From the NCBI GenBank assembly GCA_900073065.1, contig FJOG01000069.1:124001-188000 (forward strand): a stretch of 64,000 nucleotides of DNA. The letters run 5' to 3'. Origin of the DNA: Phialocephala subalpina (taxonomy: Eukaryota > Ascomycota > Leotiomycetes > Helotiales > Mollisiaceae). The notes below the pieces were generated by a model that saw nothing but the letters and a program-made list of their open reading frames with translations, was not told where the DNA came from and made no database searches. The position numbers were made by a program, and so were the translations under genes. Shown piece after piece: positions 48,434 through 60,070 of the stretch (its first letter is position 1; each line of letters starts with the position of its first letter).

Positions 48434-51400
48434 ATGTCCAAGCAGAACATCTCGAGCAGCAATGATCAATTGGCAGAGTGCCATGGTCTTCCATTGCTTG
48501 ACTTGAATCAGAGCGTGTGGGACATGTTCCTCAGCACTGCTATTAAATACCCACAAAGGACTGCTGTTGTTTCTCTCTGGCAACCAAAGCTTCACTTGGA
48601 GAATCTTGTACGCAGAGAGACCGAAACAAGCCTCAAAGGAGGAGAATTGACGGAGCCGGAATTTGTGCTGCAGTGGAATTATGAAGAGCTCCTCAAAGCT
48701 GTGGAGGTTCTTACTGAATGGCTGCAGAGGCAAGGGTGCTTGGAAGGGCAGACCCTCGTAAGTGACTTCTTCGGAGGAACCAACTTCTTTCCACATTTTT
48801 CCCCATGGCAGTAGGACTTTAGTACAAAGCTCACGAGATTCGCAGGTGACTTTCCTCTGGAACTCAGCGGAATGGGTCCTATTCTTTTGGGCAGCTGCAC
48901 GATTGAGAATGACCTTTGTACCTCTTGATCCACGCACCCTTGAACAGACTGCCGATGAATACATCCGCCGATTACGACCCTCGCTCCTAGTTGTCCAGGA
49001 TGAAGCCGCAGTTGACGTTCTGGACCGAGCCTCTCCACATCTCCGAGACGTCAAAGTCCGAATATCATGTACCACATCACCTTCGGAATCGTGGACTTCG
49101 CTTTGCACGCTTCCGAGTCATCATTTCGATGCTCGGCCTTTCGAGAAGGGATCGACTCCCGGTCAAGAACTTGCGTTGATAGTCTTCACGAGCGGTACAA
49201 CTTCCACCCCGAAAGGATGTCCCCACACGGCAGAGAACATCTGGTCTGCAAGTTTCGATTTCGATCCCGACAAAGACAAAAATATGATAGAAAAGTGGCT
49301 TGTCCACACCCCGGTCTCGCATATCTTCGCCATCAACAACACACTACGGTCATTCAGATATGGCGGAACTATCGTGTTTCCATCGAAAGCATTTGATATA
49401 CATGCCTCATTGAAAGCCCTTGAACTGCATCAGTGCACTCGTATGGCAGCTGTCCCAACATTGGTTCAGGGGTTGTTGTCACTGCCTTCTTTTCCAGGGA
49501 AGGAGCGACTGGCCTTGCATTACGTGACTCTTGCGGGCACCTTGATCAAAGATGAAGATGTTCGCATGTGCAAGAGATTTGGGAGTGATGCCGTGATTCA
49601 GGCATATGGTATGAGTGAAGGCGCGCCTACTATGAGTTGGCTGAGAGATGATCCCTTTCTTGAATCTGGCCAGTGAGTGTCCTGATGCACCCCCTCAGAA
49701 TCTGATTTCCTTCCGTTGGCCCTCAAGACGGATAAGATATCGCAGAAAGGCTGACTGGGAATCTATAGCTACCCTGGGGTCGGAAAAGTGCTTCCAGGAT
49801 GCCGAATGCGAGTGTGCCTTCCTGAGAGTCGGGAAGTCGTGAACAGAAACGTTCCCGGGGAGTTACACATTGGTGGAACCTCTGTAATCTCTGGCTATCT
49901 CGACGGAGCTGACCCAGAGGCCTTCTACACGGACGAATATGGAAGCTGGCTGAGAACTGGAGATCAAGCAACCATTGACGAGAACGGCGCCGTTCAAATC
50001 CTCGGGCGATACAAGGATCTTATTATTCGTGGCGGCGAGAACATTGCACCCGTCAAGATTGAGGAGTGCTTGGGCCAGGTTGCTGGACTATATGTGAGTG
50101 TTTCAATTTCAACGCGAACATATGGTCTTGCCAGCATAAACTGACATTTTCAGTCACAAGTTGTTGGGCTTCCTGATTTCATTGCCGGTGAGGTTCCCGT
50201 AGCCGTGGTATGTGAACCCCATAGCCCCCTTTATGCAGCCCCAAGCAGGACGATGAACCTGCTGATGAGAATGCATCAGTTTGCGCTAACGCTCAACTTG
50301 CTAGGTGCAATCGCTCAAGTCCTCCTCAAAGGCGGACATCATGCGTCTTGTGGAACACCTCGGACCAAGTTATGCTTTGGCAGCAGTCACCACTTTGGAA
50401 GAGCTAAGCATTGAACAATATCCTATGACTCCAGCAGGAAAAGTTCGAAAGAATATTTTGAAAGATTTAGTTGCTAAACACTTTGGCATCGCTTCTAACG
50501 AGCCGGACAAAAGAACATCGCCACCTGAAGATTTCATAGGTCCGTTGACCCCGCCGACTTCTGAAGGCCCCGAGGAGGTTCTTTCGGTCAACTTGGAGCC
50601 CTTGAATCTCGACAAAGAGTCCACCGAGGTCGATGAGACCACTAAACAACTCATGGAGATCTGGGCAACTCTAGTCATCAGCGCTCCTTCCAAAGATGAC
50701 CCAATCTTTGATTTCGCAGACAGTATAACTCTCTTGAGGTACTGCGACAAGGTCTGGAGAAGTCTTGGGAAGAAGCTCTACCTCCAAGATTTCATCGTTC
50801 ATGACACTGTCGAGAGGCAGGCGCAACTTTTGCAGAGCCGTGATGCCGCCACCAAGGATTCCGAAGGAGGTACGTATTTGTGGCGTCGAGAATCAGCGGT
50901 TATGCTAACCTGGATGACGACTCAGACACCTCTGTTGCCTTGTCAGCCAGCGAAATGGCGCGCAAGAAGAACGGACCTCCAGGTGTTGCCGATATGGTGC
51001 ACGTCAATGGTGATCCTCGAAGATTCATTGATACTCGTCTCGCCACATCCAGGGTGCTGAAAGGCTTGGGTCTTTCGTGGGAGGCCGACGTTGAAGACGT
51101 GCTTCCTATCAAGGCGAGTTTCTGGGCTTTCGCTCATGGGCCTAGACCACAGTCTTTCAGACACAGAATTGCTTTCAGGATCGATGGCAGAAGCCCAGAA
51201 AATATTCGCAAAGCTTTGGAGAAAGGTCTCTCCTCTCGACCAATGTTTCGCACAATTCTTGTGAGACTTCCGGACACAACCCCAATTCATGTGGTTGTTC
51301 GGCCTGGAAAAACTTTGTATGATATCCTTATTACGGAGAAAGCGGGCCTTGATGAAGCTACAATCCGGGAGACGATACTGGACGACTCCGGTGAATCATT

Positions 51401-52593
51401 TTCCAGCATCCAGATGTTCCAGGCTGTCGTTGCACCTTGTCAAGATTCCACGACCTTGATTCTCACTTACAACCACTCCGTCTTTGATGCAATGTCCATG
51501 GTCCCTTGGATGAGAGACCTCGACATGTTGGTAAATGATCCCAACATGACTCTTCTGGCTCTGACTCCTTTCAAGCTGTTTGCCGACATGGTATACTCGC
51601 ACCAAGAAAGTATGCCAGCTACGCTGGATGTTCAATACTTCGTCAAACGATTTTCCGGGGTCAACAAACAAACCAAAGCATTTTGGCCACCTCAACGTGC
51701 ACCAGGGTGGATGATCGCCACGGATCAAGACTCTGAGCATCGAGCTGCGAGGATGAAGGTCAGAAAAGCAGAACCTATCCGCTATCCCCGGGTGGTGACG
51801 AAGTCAAAGATTCCTCATATGACTGCTTTGAAAGCAATGAATGTCCAGCCAGTCAATGTTGTGAAGACTGCAATCGCGCTGTTCAATATCCAACAAACTG
51901 GTCAGGAGTACGCCTTCTTCAACAACCTTGACGCTGGGCGCAGCTGGCCATTCATGCCTGCATGGATTCCTCTGCCTCCTGCCATGAGTATCGATGGCCC
52001 TACGATGGAGTGGACTGGGAACATGATCCGAATTTTGCCAGGCGAAACAGTGGAGCATCTTCTAAATCGGATTCGAGATGACCAAGAGGAGCTGAGTTTG
52101 CACGCTCATGCCCCATTGTTTAGAGTCCTGGATAGCCTTGGAACTGAAGGCCCCTTCGTCATGGATGCTTTGCTAAGACAGAGCTTCAACTGGGACATCA
52201 GTCTTCAATACCTGAACGGGAACAAGTATGGCAATGTTGACTTGACGACTTTGAAACTCATAGAACGAGTTGATTGGCCAGATGGGTAAGTCTTGTGTCC
52301 CGAAGACGAATTGCAAGACTAACTAGTACAGCGGATTCTTCTGGGAAGCTGGCATGTTGAGTGCTGATGAACTTTGTGTTCTGGCAACTTGGGATGATGC
52401 ACAACTGAGCTTGGCGGAGGCTGAGGGGCATGTTGAGAGCTTGAACAAGATCATTCAATGGATCACTACGCCCGAGAACTGGGTCAAGCCGGTAGGAAAA
52501 CTCTTGAAGGGTGAGTGACTTTGGTAGAAAGGAGATATTTGAATCGAGTAATATTGCTTTGCAGTTCTGTACGACATTGGGAGAAAGGATTAA
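48434..52593 (+). CDS. NRPS-like synthetase, adenylation-carrier-condensation (A-T-C)
   Basis: Eight exons (48434-48757, 48846-49672, 49769-50093, 50154-50207, 50305-50869, 50926-52285, 52332-52510, 52565-52593) give 1220 residues. The adenylation domain (1-~600) has A3 FTSGTTSTPKG, A5 QAYGMSEGAP, A7 SWLRTGDQATID, A8 LGRYKDLIIRGGENIAP and A10 PAGKVRK with its Lys. The carrier domain has DDPIFDFADSITLL with the phosphopantetheine Ser near 650. The C-terminal condensation-type domain has NHSVFDA (His882, Asp886) in place of HHxxxDG. No thioesterase or reductase follows. The A domain looks closer to acyl/aryl-CoA ligases than to amino-acid A domains. Likely it activates a carboxylic acid, loads it, and joins it to an amine or alcohol. 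The last exon was added from GTGAGT..TTTGCAG. Confidence 0.88.
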
Positions 52594-53375
52594 ATTCCAC
52601 TGTATTGCAGTTTTGTGCGACATTAGGAGAATGTATCGGCTTCATTGCTGCTAGTACCCGCTAGAAGGAGCTTTGTAGGGTCCTTGATGTATACGTCTGG
52701 CAGGGACATTAACTACTCATGCCCCAAGCACCAGCCGCGAAGAATATTGGCGCATCTTGAGCCCCCTTCGAGCAAGCCGATGCCTCTCTAGCGAACATGA
52801 CAGAGCCTTTCCACCTGGGAATGTGCGAGGTCAGGGTTTCTGTAATGCTCGTAAAGCTTTTCCTTCCCATTTCTCACCCTCCAAAGCGACTGTACAATGT
52901 CTGTCATATGTTTCGAACAATCACCGCTCTGCCTTCTCTGTCCATCCCACAAGGACCTTTCTTCTCGTCGACTCTACCAATAGTAGGTGGTCGTTAGATG
53001 ATTCGGACAGTTGAGGTTTAAGCGGTTAATCGGGTTTGGAGGTAGAGGTGGCGATATTCGGTCGTGGAATAAGAGAAAGCTCGCTCGCGATGCCGTAGAA
53101 TTGGATTTTGTATTTGTCGTTGTACTGCTCATGGAACCTCCCCTATCTCCTCTCCTCCTATGTACCTATTATCCCACAACCCACTTCTGAGGTATCAAGT
53201 ATATGCGACCCTCACCCTCTTCTTCCAGTCCACATATGCCGTTCCTTCTGCAGATCAATCACAGTCGTTGGCAATCGGTTTGGAACCGTCAGGCAGGCTT
53301 GGCGGAGGGACATCTGCAGTAGAATTTGGTGGTGCAATGACTTCTTTCCACATTGTATGGCTGTAGATGGCAGCT
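52594..53375. other. intergenic
   Basis: 3' flanks of convergent genes. Short frames on the plus strand (52757-53407) have no family resemblance. Confidence 0.4.
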
Positions 53376-53974
53376 TTAGCCTTCAATCGAAAGTCGTTGA
53401 TTCGTAAGTTGGTGTTGGATAGGCCATTGTAAAGCAGATCTTTTGCTCAGAATAGATCGAGGAAGGACGGAGTCGAGGTGGTGAGAAGGTTGATTCAAAG
53501 AGACGCCAGCAGTCGGGATCAATGTCGCATTATTCGTCGATGCTTCCATCTCGGCACGGAGGGTGGCGTATGTGCTTCGTGGGAGGGACATGATGTTGAC
53601 GTGGTGTTGAAGAATCTCTGAGCTGGAGCTGATGAGGGGTTCACGACGCATTCGTTGGCAGACCGTAGCGAAGAAAACAAAATGCATGCCCCACCAGCCA
53701 ATTCCGAGATGCGTCAAGACGGCCGCAGCAAGCTGCAAAAGGCATTAGCAAGCTTCACCTCATGGCATCTGATAGCGTAGGTGGTGGAACTGACGCTAGC
53801 GATATCTTTATGTGGTTTCATCCTAGGATAGGCATTCTTGAAACTGGCGATAACGGAACGTGAGTCCACACCATATTTCTCGGCGTTTTCCCATGGCCCC
53901 ATGTGAACAGTCACCGAGTGACGAGGCGCTGGTGGCATGGGATGGCCAAATGGGGTGGTGATTTTGGCGGACAT
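53376..53974 (-). pseudogene. Cystathionine gamma-synthase-like N-terminal fragment
   Basis: Exon 1 (53974-53795) and exon 2 (53732-53376) join in phase 0 to 178 residues. The start FGHPMPPAPRHSVTVHMGPW with NAEKYGVDSRSVIASFKNAY, PRMKPHKDIA and then LAAAVLTHLGI resembles the N-terminal segment of fungal cystathionine gamma-synthase-like PLP proteins (about 400-600 residues). The PLP-binding Lys region and everything after are absent, and the C-terminal 80 residues look unlike the family. The donor is GTCAGT, acceptable but not ideal. It is probably a truncated gene; a short diverged protein is possible. Downstream of the NRPS-like gene, convergent. Confidence 0.45.
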
Positions 53975-54189
53975 GATTGAATAGAAGTTGTTGGGATTGA
54001 AACCTAGGGTAAATTATGGATGAATGGATGCGCAGGTGCTTGGATAAAATAGCCAGTTGTCGACGTCTCTTGCCGATTAAGCACGAACTTACTTTTTGTT
54101 AGTTAGCTTCTCGGGGAGGCGAAGCAGGACGTCATAGCCGAAGCGCTAGACTATCCTCGCTAGCGGCTTTCTTACCCGTATCTAATAGT

Positions 54190-54700
54190 CAAGTTTTTCC
54201 TTGGCCTTTTCTCGTGGGCCTTTCTTTTTTTTATTTAATAGTGCAATTATATATTTAATTATTTTTAAGAAAAAGGAAATTAATAAATTAAAATAATTAT
54301 TTTTTTATTTTTTTAAATAAACTTTTTTTATTAATATATTTATTTATTAATTTTATTAAAATTATTTTTTTCGAAATACGAATAATTATTATTAAATATT
54401 TTATAAATATTTTTATTTTCTTATTTTTTTAATTTAAAATTTAAAATTAAAATTATATTAAAAATTATATTTTATTTCGAAATATTAATATAATTAATTA
54501 TAATTTAATTTCTTTTTTCGAATAATATATTAAAAAATTAAAATAATTAAAATTAAAATTTATTTATTAAAACAAGTTTTATATATAATTATTATAATAA
54601 TAAAAAAACGTCGAAATTAATAATTTTTATTAAGAATAAATGGGACGAATTTGTATATAATAATTATTATTTCGAAGATTGGTTATATAACGAGTTATAT
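54190..54700. repeat. AT-rich RIP-type block
   Basis: About 500 bp of almost pure A/T with runs such as TTATTTTTTTAATTTAAAAT. No open frames. It abuts the truncated regulator relic on its right side, suggesting a decayed insertion or end of a transposon. Confidence 0.65.
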
Positions 54701-54730
54701 AAGCCCAGAGACAGTAATCGATTTCTACCA

Positions 54731-55665
54731 GTGCTAGAGACTGGAAATAACACCGAGGCTGATAATTACTTCATTGCAGGCTCCAAATCTCGGACCCTTA
54801 ACAACGCGGCTGCCAACTATCGAATGGTCGACGTGTTTGAGGATAGCTTTCCTACCTTCGGCGCGTCTTCTGTAAGGCACCAAGACCAACCATCCTTCGA
54901 CGAGCTTTGGCTGTCCGTTTAAATGGCCCACGCAGGTTTCGACAGAGTAGTCGAAGCATTAGAAGAAATCTTTCCTCTTTCCAGCGGATGTGCGGAGCTC
55001 TATCGACTCAGGAACGCAGTCCTCCTGCAACCGATATCCTCACGGCTCGTCTTCGTGCCAAGTTTTACGGGGCGCAAGTCATCACGTATCGGCCGTACGT
55101 GCAGAAGATTCTCGAGCTATCATCGCCTGGCACCGTTTCATCAGACCGGTCGGCCAGAGCGGTGTATGCGAGTAAGGCGTCGCCTTTTGTAGATGTGAAA
55201 GTCTTTATCGGGACCTCTAAGTTCCACAAGTATATGCAGTACGCAGAGAAGGTAGCAAGGCCCTGATCAACAGCACGAGAGCATTCCATGGATTGGGAGG
55301 TCGTCGGTTGATCATGACCAATGTCTGGGGAACTGTTCATGCGTATGCTCCCTTTTCTCCCGTCTTGTCTCCTTCGCCCTTCCTCACGACAAAGATAACG
55401 TCACACCATCTATAGCCAGTGGGGCAACCTTCTCGTTCTTCAAGCCGCATACTGCGACCCCCTACTCAGCCACCTTATCGACGGCAAGGAGCTCCAATTC
55501 CTCCTCACCAAAACGCTGGAGTTCCTAAACATGCATGCGCAGCCGAGCTCGTCGCTGGATCTGGATATCAAGATCTTGGAGTATACGGGTTGGCAGACGG
55601 GCCTCTTGCCTTCGAGCTCCAACCTTAGCCCCCTTGCGGTGGTAACTGAATATGTCTTTTACTAG
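54731..55665 (+). pseudogene. Fungal-specific transcription factor, C-terminal relic
   Basis: C-terminal landmarks of Zn2Cys6 regulators are readable in order but in different frames: SFDELWLSV then TAA where Gln may have stood, MAHAGFDRVVEALEEIFPL, RSSIDSGT, LRAKFYGAQVITYRPYVQKI, ALINSTRAFHGLG, RLIMTNVWGTVHA, then an intact intron (GTATGC..TATAG near 55341-55415) and AQWGNLLVLQAAYCDPLLSH to FLNMHAQPSSSLDLDIKILE. At least four frame changes and one stop lie between. The 5' half with the zinc cluster is missing; an AT-rich block takes its place. Confidence 0.75.
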
Positions 55666-56940
55666 TGCTGGATCATGATTTTAATGGAGAGGGAGTCTTG
55701 TTTTTCAAGTACGCTCAGTTCTTTTGGTTTTGTTTAGTGCTTGGGCGTGTTTTCGCTGTGTCTGTAGGATACAGGCAAGAAAAAGCAGACGTGTTGCAAT
55801 TCCGACAACACGATCCCAATTGTGCGTGTTTACTGTACTGAGACCGCTTGGGACAGACATTTCCTCAACTTCTATGGATCAATAAGTGGTCGATGCTGGG
55901 ATAGCATCCGCAAGAGCTCAAAGACCGCAACACCCATCCCCCCAATGCATAAAATAGCTATTATGATCAAGCACTATCTATACTCGACGCACTCCTTTAT
56001 TTGTCCAATGTCCCATGAGCAGTAGCGCGCGACTCATTCGGACTTCTCCTCCGCGCGGGTAGTATGATAATGTTGAAGGCAATACGCTTTGTTTGTATGT
56101 TTGTTTCAATATGAGAAAGAAGAGGACGTCGCCGATTGTATTTAGGGATAAGATCACGAGAAGGCTGAATGCGGGGGTTATTGTTGTGTTTTCGGTTGTT
56201 GCGCTGGCGTTTTGGCGCCTGGGGTGTGCGATGCCTGTGCTGTTGGGGACGACGATTGCGTGAATGACGATGTGGTTGAGGAAATTGAAGGAGGATAAGA
56301 CCACGTTTAAACTTTGGCGTTCATGGTTGATAATATTTTATTGTTTACGGCTGATGAAAGTCAAAGGCGCCTTAGCCGGCTTATGGCCAACTTTGGCTTG
56401 ATATAACTGAGGCGAGAGCGCCACTGATGGGATGTGGCCCACCGCGGTCTTATACAACACTTTGCTATCGTACCGATTTCCTTGCTTTGTTACCAAATTC
56501 TGTGTAGTTATTCAGGCGCATCTGTATATCTTCGAATTTTGCGTTGGCAACTTTGCTCTAACGAACGATTTTTCTCTGTGTTTTGTGCATTTGGTGGGGG
56601 AGGATAGCTGATCATGTAGAGAGGGAGACGGAAAGGAATCGGACTTTATGATTTGTACGTATAAAGGCATAACCGATAGGCTTTAATTCCGTCGCTGGAA
56701 TTTAGGGAAATAGCATTTGCTTGGTGTTAAACGTTCGCCATGTGAAGTGAGAAGACCTTGAATGTAATGTGAAGCAACTGTTGGGACTGCGTCCTTGATT
56801 GACATGAATTCCATTCACTTATACTTTGGTTATGTCGCTCAATCTCTAACATCCGCCCCCTCGCTCAAAGGTTCTCTTCCCGACTTACTGCCGCAATCCA
56901 AACTCCACCTCACCCCAACAATGCCACCGCCGCTCGAAGC
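55666..56940. other. intergenic, no gene recognised
   Basis: About 1.3 kb. A minus-strand frame at 55978-56304 has a hydrophobic piece but no family or splice support. Confidence 0.4.
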
Positions 56941-58791
56941 TTATTTGGAAGAGCGATCACCTTTGAGATATCTATTAGATGTTATATTATCGTTGTCCTT
57001 ATAAAAATGAGTATTTTTTTTGGAACTCTCGTGAACTTCCATTTCCTTGGTCGTCTTAGCTGGTATTTGAGTGACTCTCAAGTGTCCACACTTACCATCT
57101 TGAAAGTGTTGAGTTCTTCTCTAATAGAATGAGCGAGCATTGGCGTTAATCGATCACACTCAGCAGCCTCGCCTCTTCGGTCATATTCGCCCCTCGACCA
57201 AGTCTCGTAGGATCGAACTTGTGGACTGAACGCCGTATTGTACTTAAAGGTGCCAGGAGGTGTGTTCAGAATATGCTCTGAACTGCGATGGAGTCTTAAG
57301 TCAAACATGAAGTCGTCGTCACTTTCATGAGTTACGGAATTTCTTCGCTTGTTTCCTTGAGGAAGCCGACTAGGAACGCTCATAGTGGATGTGATTGGCG
57401 AGCCGTTCATGCCGAAGTTCGTTGGTAGTTTGGAATTGGCAACTTCAATATTGGCAGACGGGACAATGGACGCATCTCCAAAGTCGGTAGAAGACCCTTC
57501 TTGGTTAGAGCGAAACTAGATATGGCAAAACTTTCGACTTACGCTTCAGGATGCCTTTGGGTGGCTGCAAGAACTTCTCCTGGCCAAAAGCGCTCTTAGC
57601 CCTGATGGAATTTTTCGACCGAGAGTTTCGGTCCCGGCTCCTAGCGTCAGCATACGTAGCATCCGTTAAGTTCCTATCGAGCTCTAGGCACCCAGTTCCG
57701 CAGCTTCTATCGCCTTGCAAATTGGCGTTAATGTATGCTTTTTTGCGATTTGCCTTGAGAGTAACGACCGCCAGTTGCGCTTGAGTTGACGCACTAACAG
57801 GCAGCTCAGCAGTACGTACTCGGAAAACGGACCTTGGGCGGAAAAGTCTAAGGAGAGGGCGCGTCGATCTCTTCATCCCCTTACCCATCTTCTGAATAAT
57901 AGTGGAAGCAGGTGACAGCTTAGAAGTGGTAGATAGATTGTCGGTTGGTCCAGAGAACTGAAGTTGGCCGGAGCAGATGTCCTGACCTTTGCCGCCTTCC
58001 TCTCGGGTTTTTGCGATCCCTGGCTGCTTAGCTATACTCTCGTCTTCATAGTGCTCCCTTCGCAAATGCAATTGTTCAGCCACCGTAGGCATGGTATTGG
58101 TTGCTGCCGAGGCATCTCGAAAGCGTACTGTCCTTCTAGATAAAAAGGACCGTATACGAGTAGTCTCATTCGTTTTGCGTTCTATATGAATAAGAGCTGG
58201 CAATTGTTCGCAAGGAGCGGTGATACCTTTAGAATTACTAATGTGACCTCGTAATGGAGATTGACCGTTAGACTGTATTCGCGTGTTTCTTCCAGGGTCT
58301 TGACAACATTTTCCAATACTGTCAGGAGAGCCTTGCTGAGGGTATCGCAGAGGAAGAGTTCTGAATCTTGTATCACTCTCAGAAACTGAGTGAATTTCTG
58401 TCCCAATCGAGCCGAGGTTTCTACTTCTACGGCGATACCTTGCTGGCGTTTCTCGAATTGGCTGTCGATATAAATTCATGTCATCAACAGTTGCCCGAGA
58501 GGGAAGACCGACCTTGAACATGACTTTTCCTGTGATTGAAGGTTGACTCTGAAAACTCTGCGCCGCAAAGCCTGGTTGTCTGCTTATAAGGGGAAAGCCA
58601 TCAGCGTGGTGAGGTCGACCGTATAAACGGCTGATACTAGCCATCTCTGGATCAGATAGCATATCTGATCCAAGTGCGAGTGAAGAATGACTGATAGGTC
58701 CTGGGCTAGCAGTCTCGGCCCAATCGTCTAGTTGGGGGCAGCGACTTGTCCCACCGTTGGCATTGCTACCACAATAGCTATTTCGATGCAT
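56941..58791 (-). CDS. Conserved-looking basic, low-complexity protein of unknown function
   Basis: Three exons (58791-57543, 57499-57096, 57045-56941) join in frame to 585 residues. An in-frame TAA lies two codons upstream of the ATG. Most of the chain is Ser/Arg/Gln-rich and probably disordered, with phosphorylation-like RRRS and a PPKGILKR box near 410. The C-terminal end reads EELNTFKMEMEVHESSKKNT, then HF; this tail is compact and looks constrained across the last intron, which suggests a conserved peptide motif. I do not know the family. No membrane segments or signal peptide. Confidence 0.6.
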
Positions 58792-59379
58792 TATTTATGC
58801 TTGAAGGATGCTACTACCTTTGGGTCTGCTGCATGTTTTGGAGGATTCCAGGCACTGGAAGACGCCCGACTAAAGCATTCATACGAATCTAGCCTGTTGA
58901 TGGGGTAATTTACAAGAGCAGCCGTCTTGACTTTCGCTCAAGGTGTCTCGTGGCCGTGCAACGTAATCAGCTTCCGTTATCTCAGCCGATGAGCGCCTGA
59001 TCAATTAGTCTAACAGACTGTTGAATAATGCAATGGAAAATTCCTGCAGCACAAAGAGTGCGCTATGATTTGTTCATTCATTAACGAGGGGCAACGGAGC
59101 TCCGTAATGCCTGAGGCGCCGAATGATATTGATGTTCTGATGGCATGTGAGATGGTCATAGCTCGACCAAGCCATGTGCCAAATCGACGCAAAGATGATC
59201 CCATCTTCTGCACCTATCTCAACAATATGTGTTTACACGGGCACATGCCAAAGCTAAGAACAGGCGTTACCTAAGATTGTCATATAGAAAGGTATTGAAT
59301 CGCTACCGTGATGCCGTCGACACTAGAGAGGAGATCGAGGTACTATTGGATCTTTTCAACGACGCTGATGAGCGTCTAT
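58792..59379. other. intergenic
   Basis: Promoter side of the preceding minus-strand gene. No gene recognised. Confidence 0.5.
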
Positions 59380-60070
59380 TGATTTGATTGATTTGATTTA
59401 TTCCCATTGGCTGTTCAGGGCCGCTGGCCCTATGTAGCCCAACTCCTAGCTGACCTAAGCTAAATACATAATTATATCACGGGATCAGATCCTGCTGACC
59501 TGACGAGTGAGTCCACAGGCAGCCAGGTCCTGGTTACACTAAAAGCCTAACCATTATTGTTGGATAGACTTGACCCTAAGTCCGTTTATTTCCCTATATA
59601 ACCCATTAGCGTAGATTTGCCGAGGGGATTAAGTCCGTTTTGTTAAGTCCGTTTATTAGGGTTACGTTTAAATAAGCTCGGATGCGGCTTAAATTCGAGT
59701 ATAAGTTGGCTTTAATATATATAATATTAACCCCGTCAAAATATTAACTTAAAGCCTACCATAGGGTGATTTATTATAACTATAGTTTAGTAATTGGATT
59801 TTTAATAGGGGAAAGTAAGCGTATAAATTTAATTAGTAAAATCGGAGATCCTAAGTATAAAGTGAGTATAATAGTATAAAAGCATAAAATCGGAAATTAT
59901 AATCAAATATTACGCGTAATTTTTAAGCCGCAATTTAATACGCGTTGAGTAAGAAGACGTGTAAAGTAAAAGTAGAATTTGAAGCTTTAATAAAAAAACC
60001 TAGTTTATTCGATTTGTATTCGTAATATATATTTATTTGTTTATTTCTTAGTATAAGGAGTCGTTATGTA

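Noticed and set aside
59380..59402. TGATT microsatellite-like run as a CRISPR-like or structured repeat
   Set aside because: Only a short simple repeat in a eukaryotic genome; no spacer structure.
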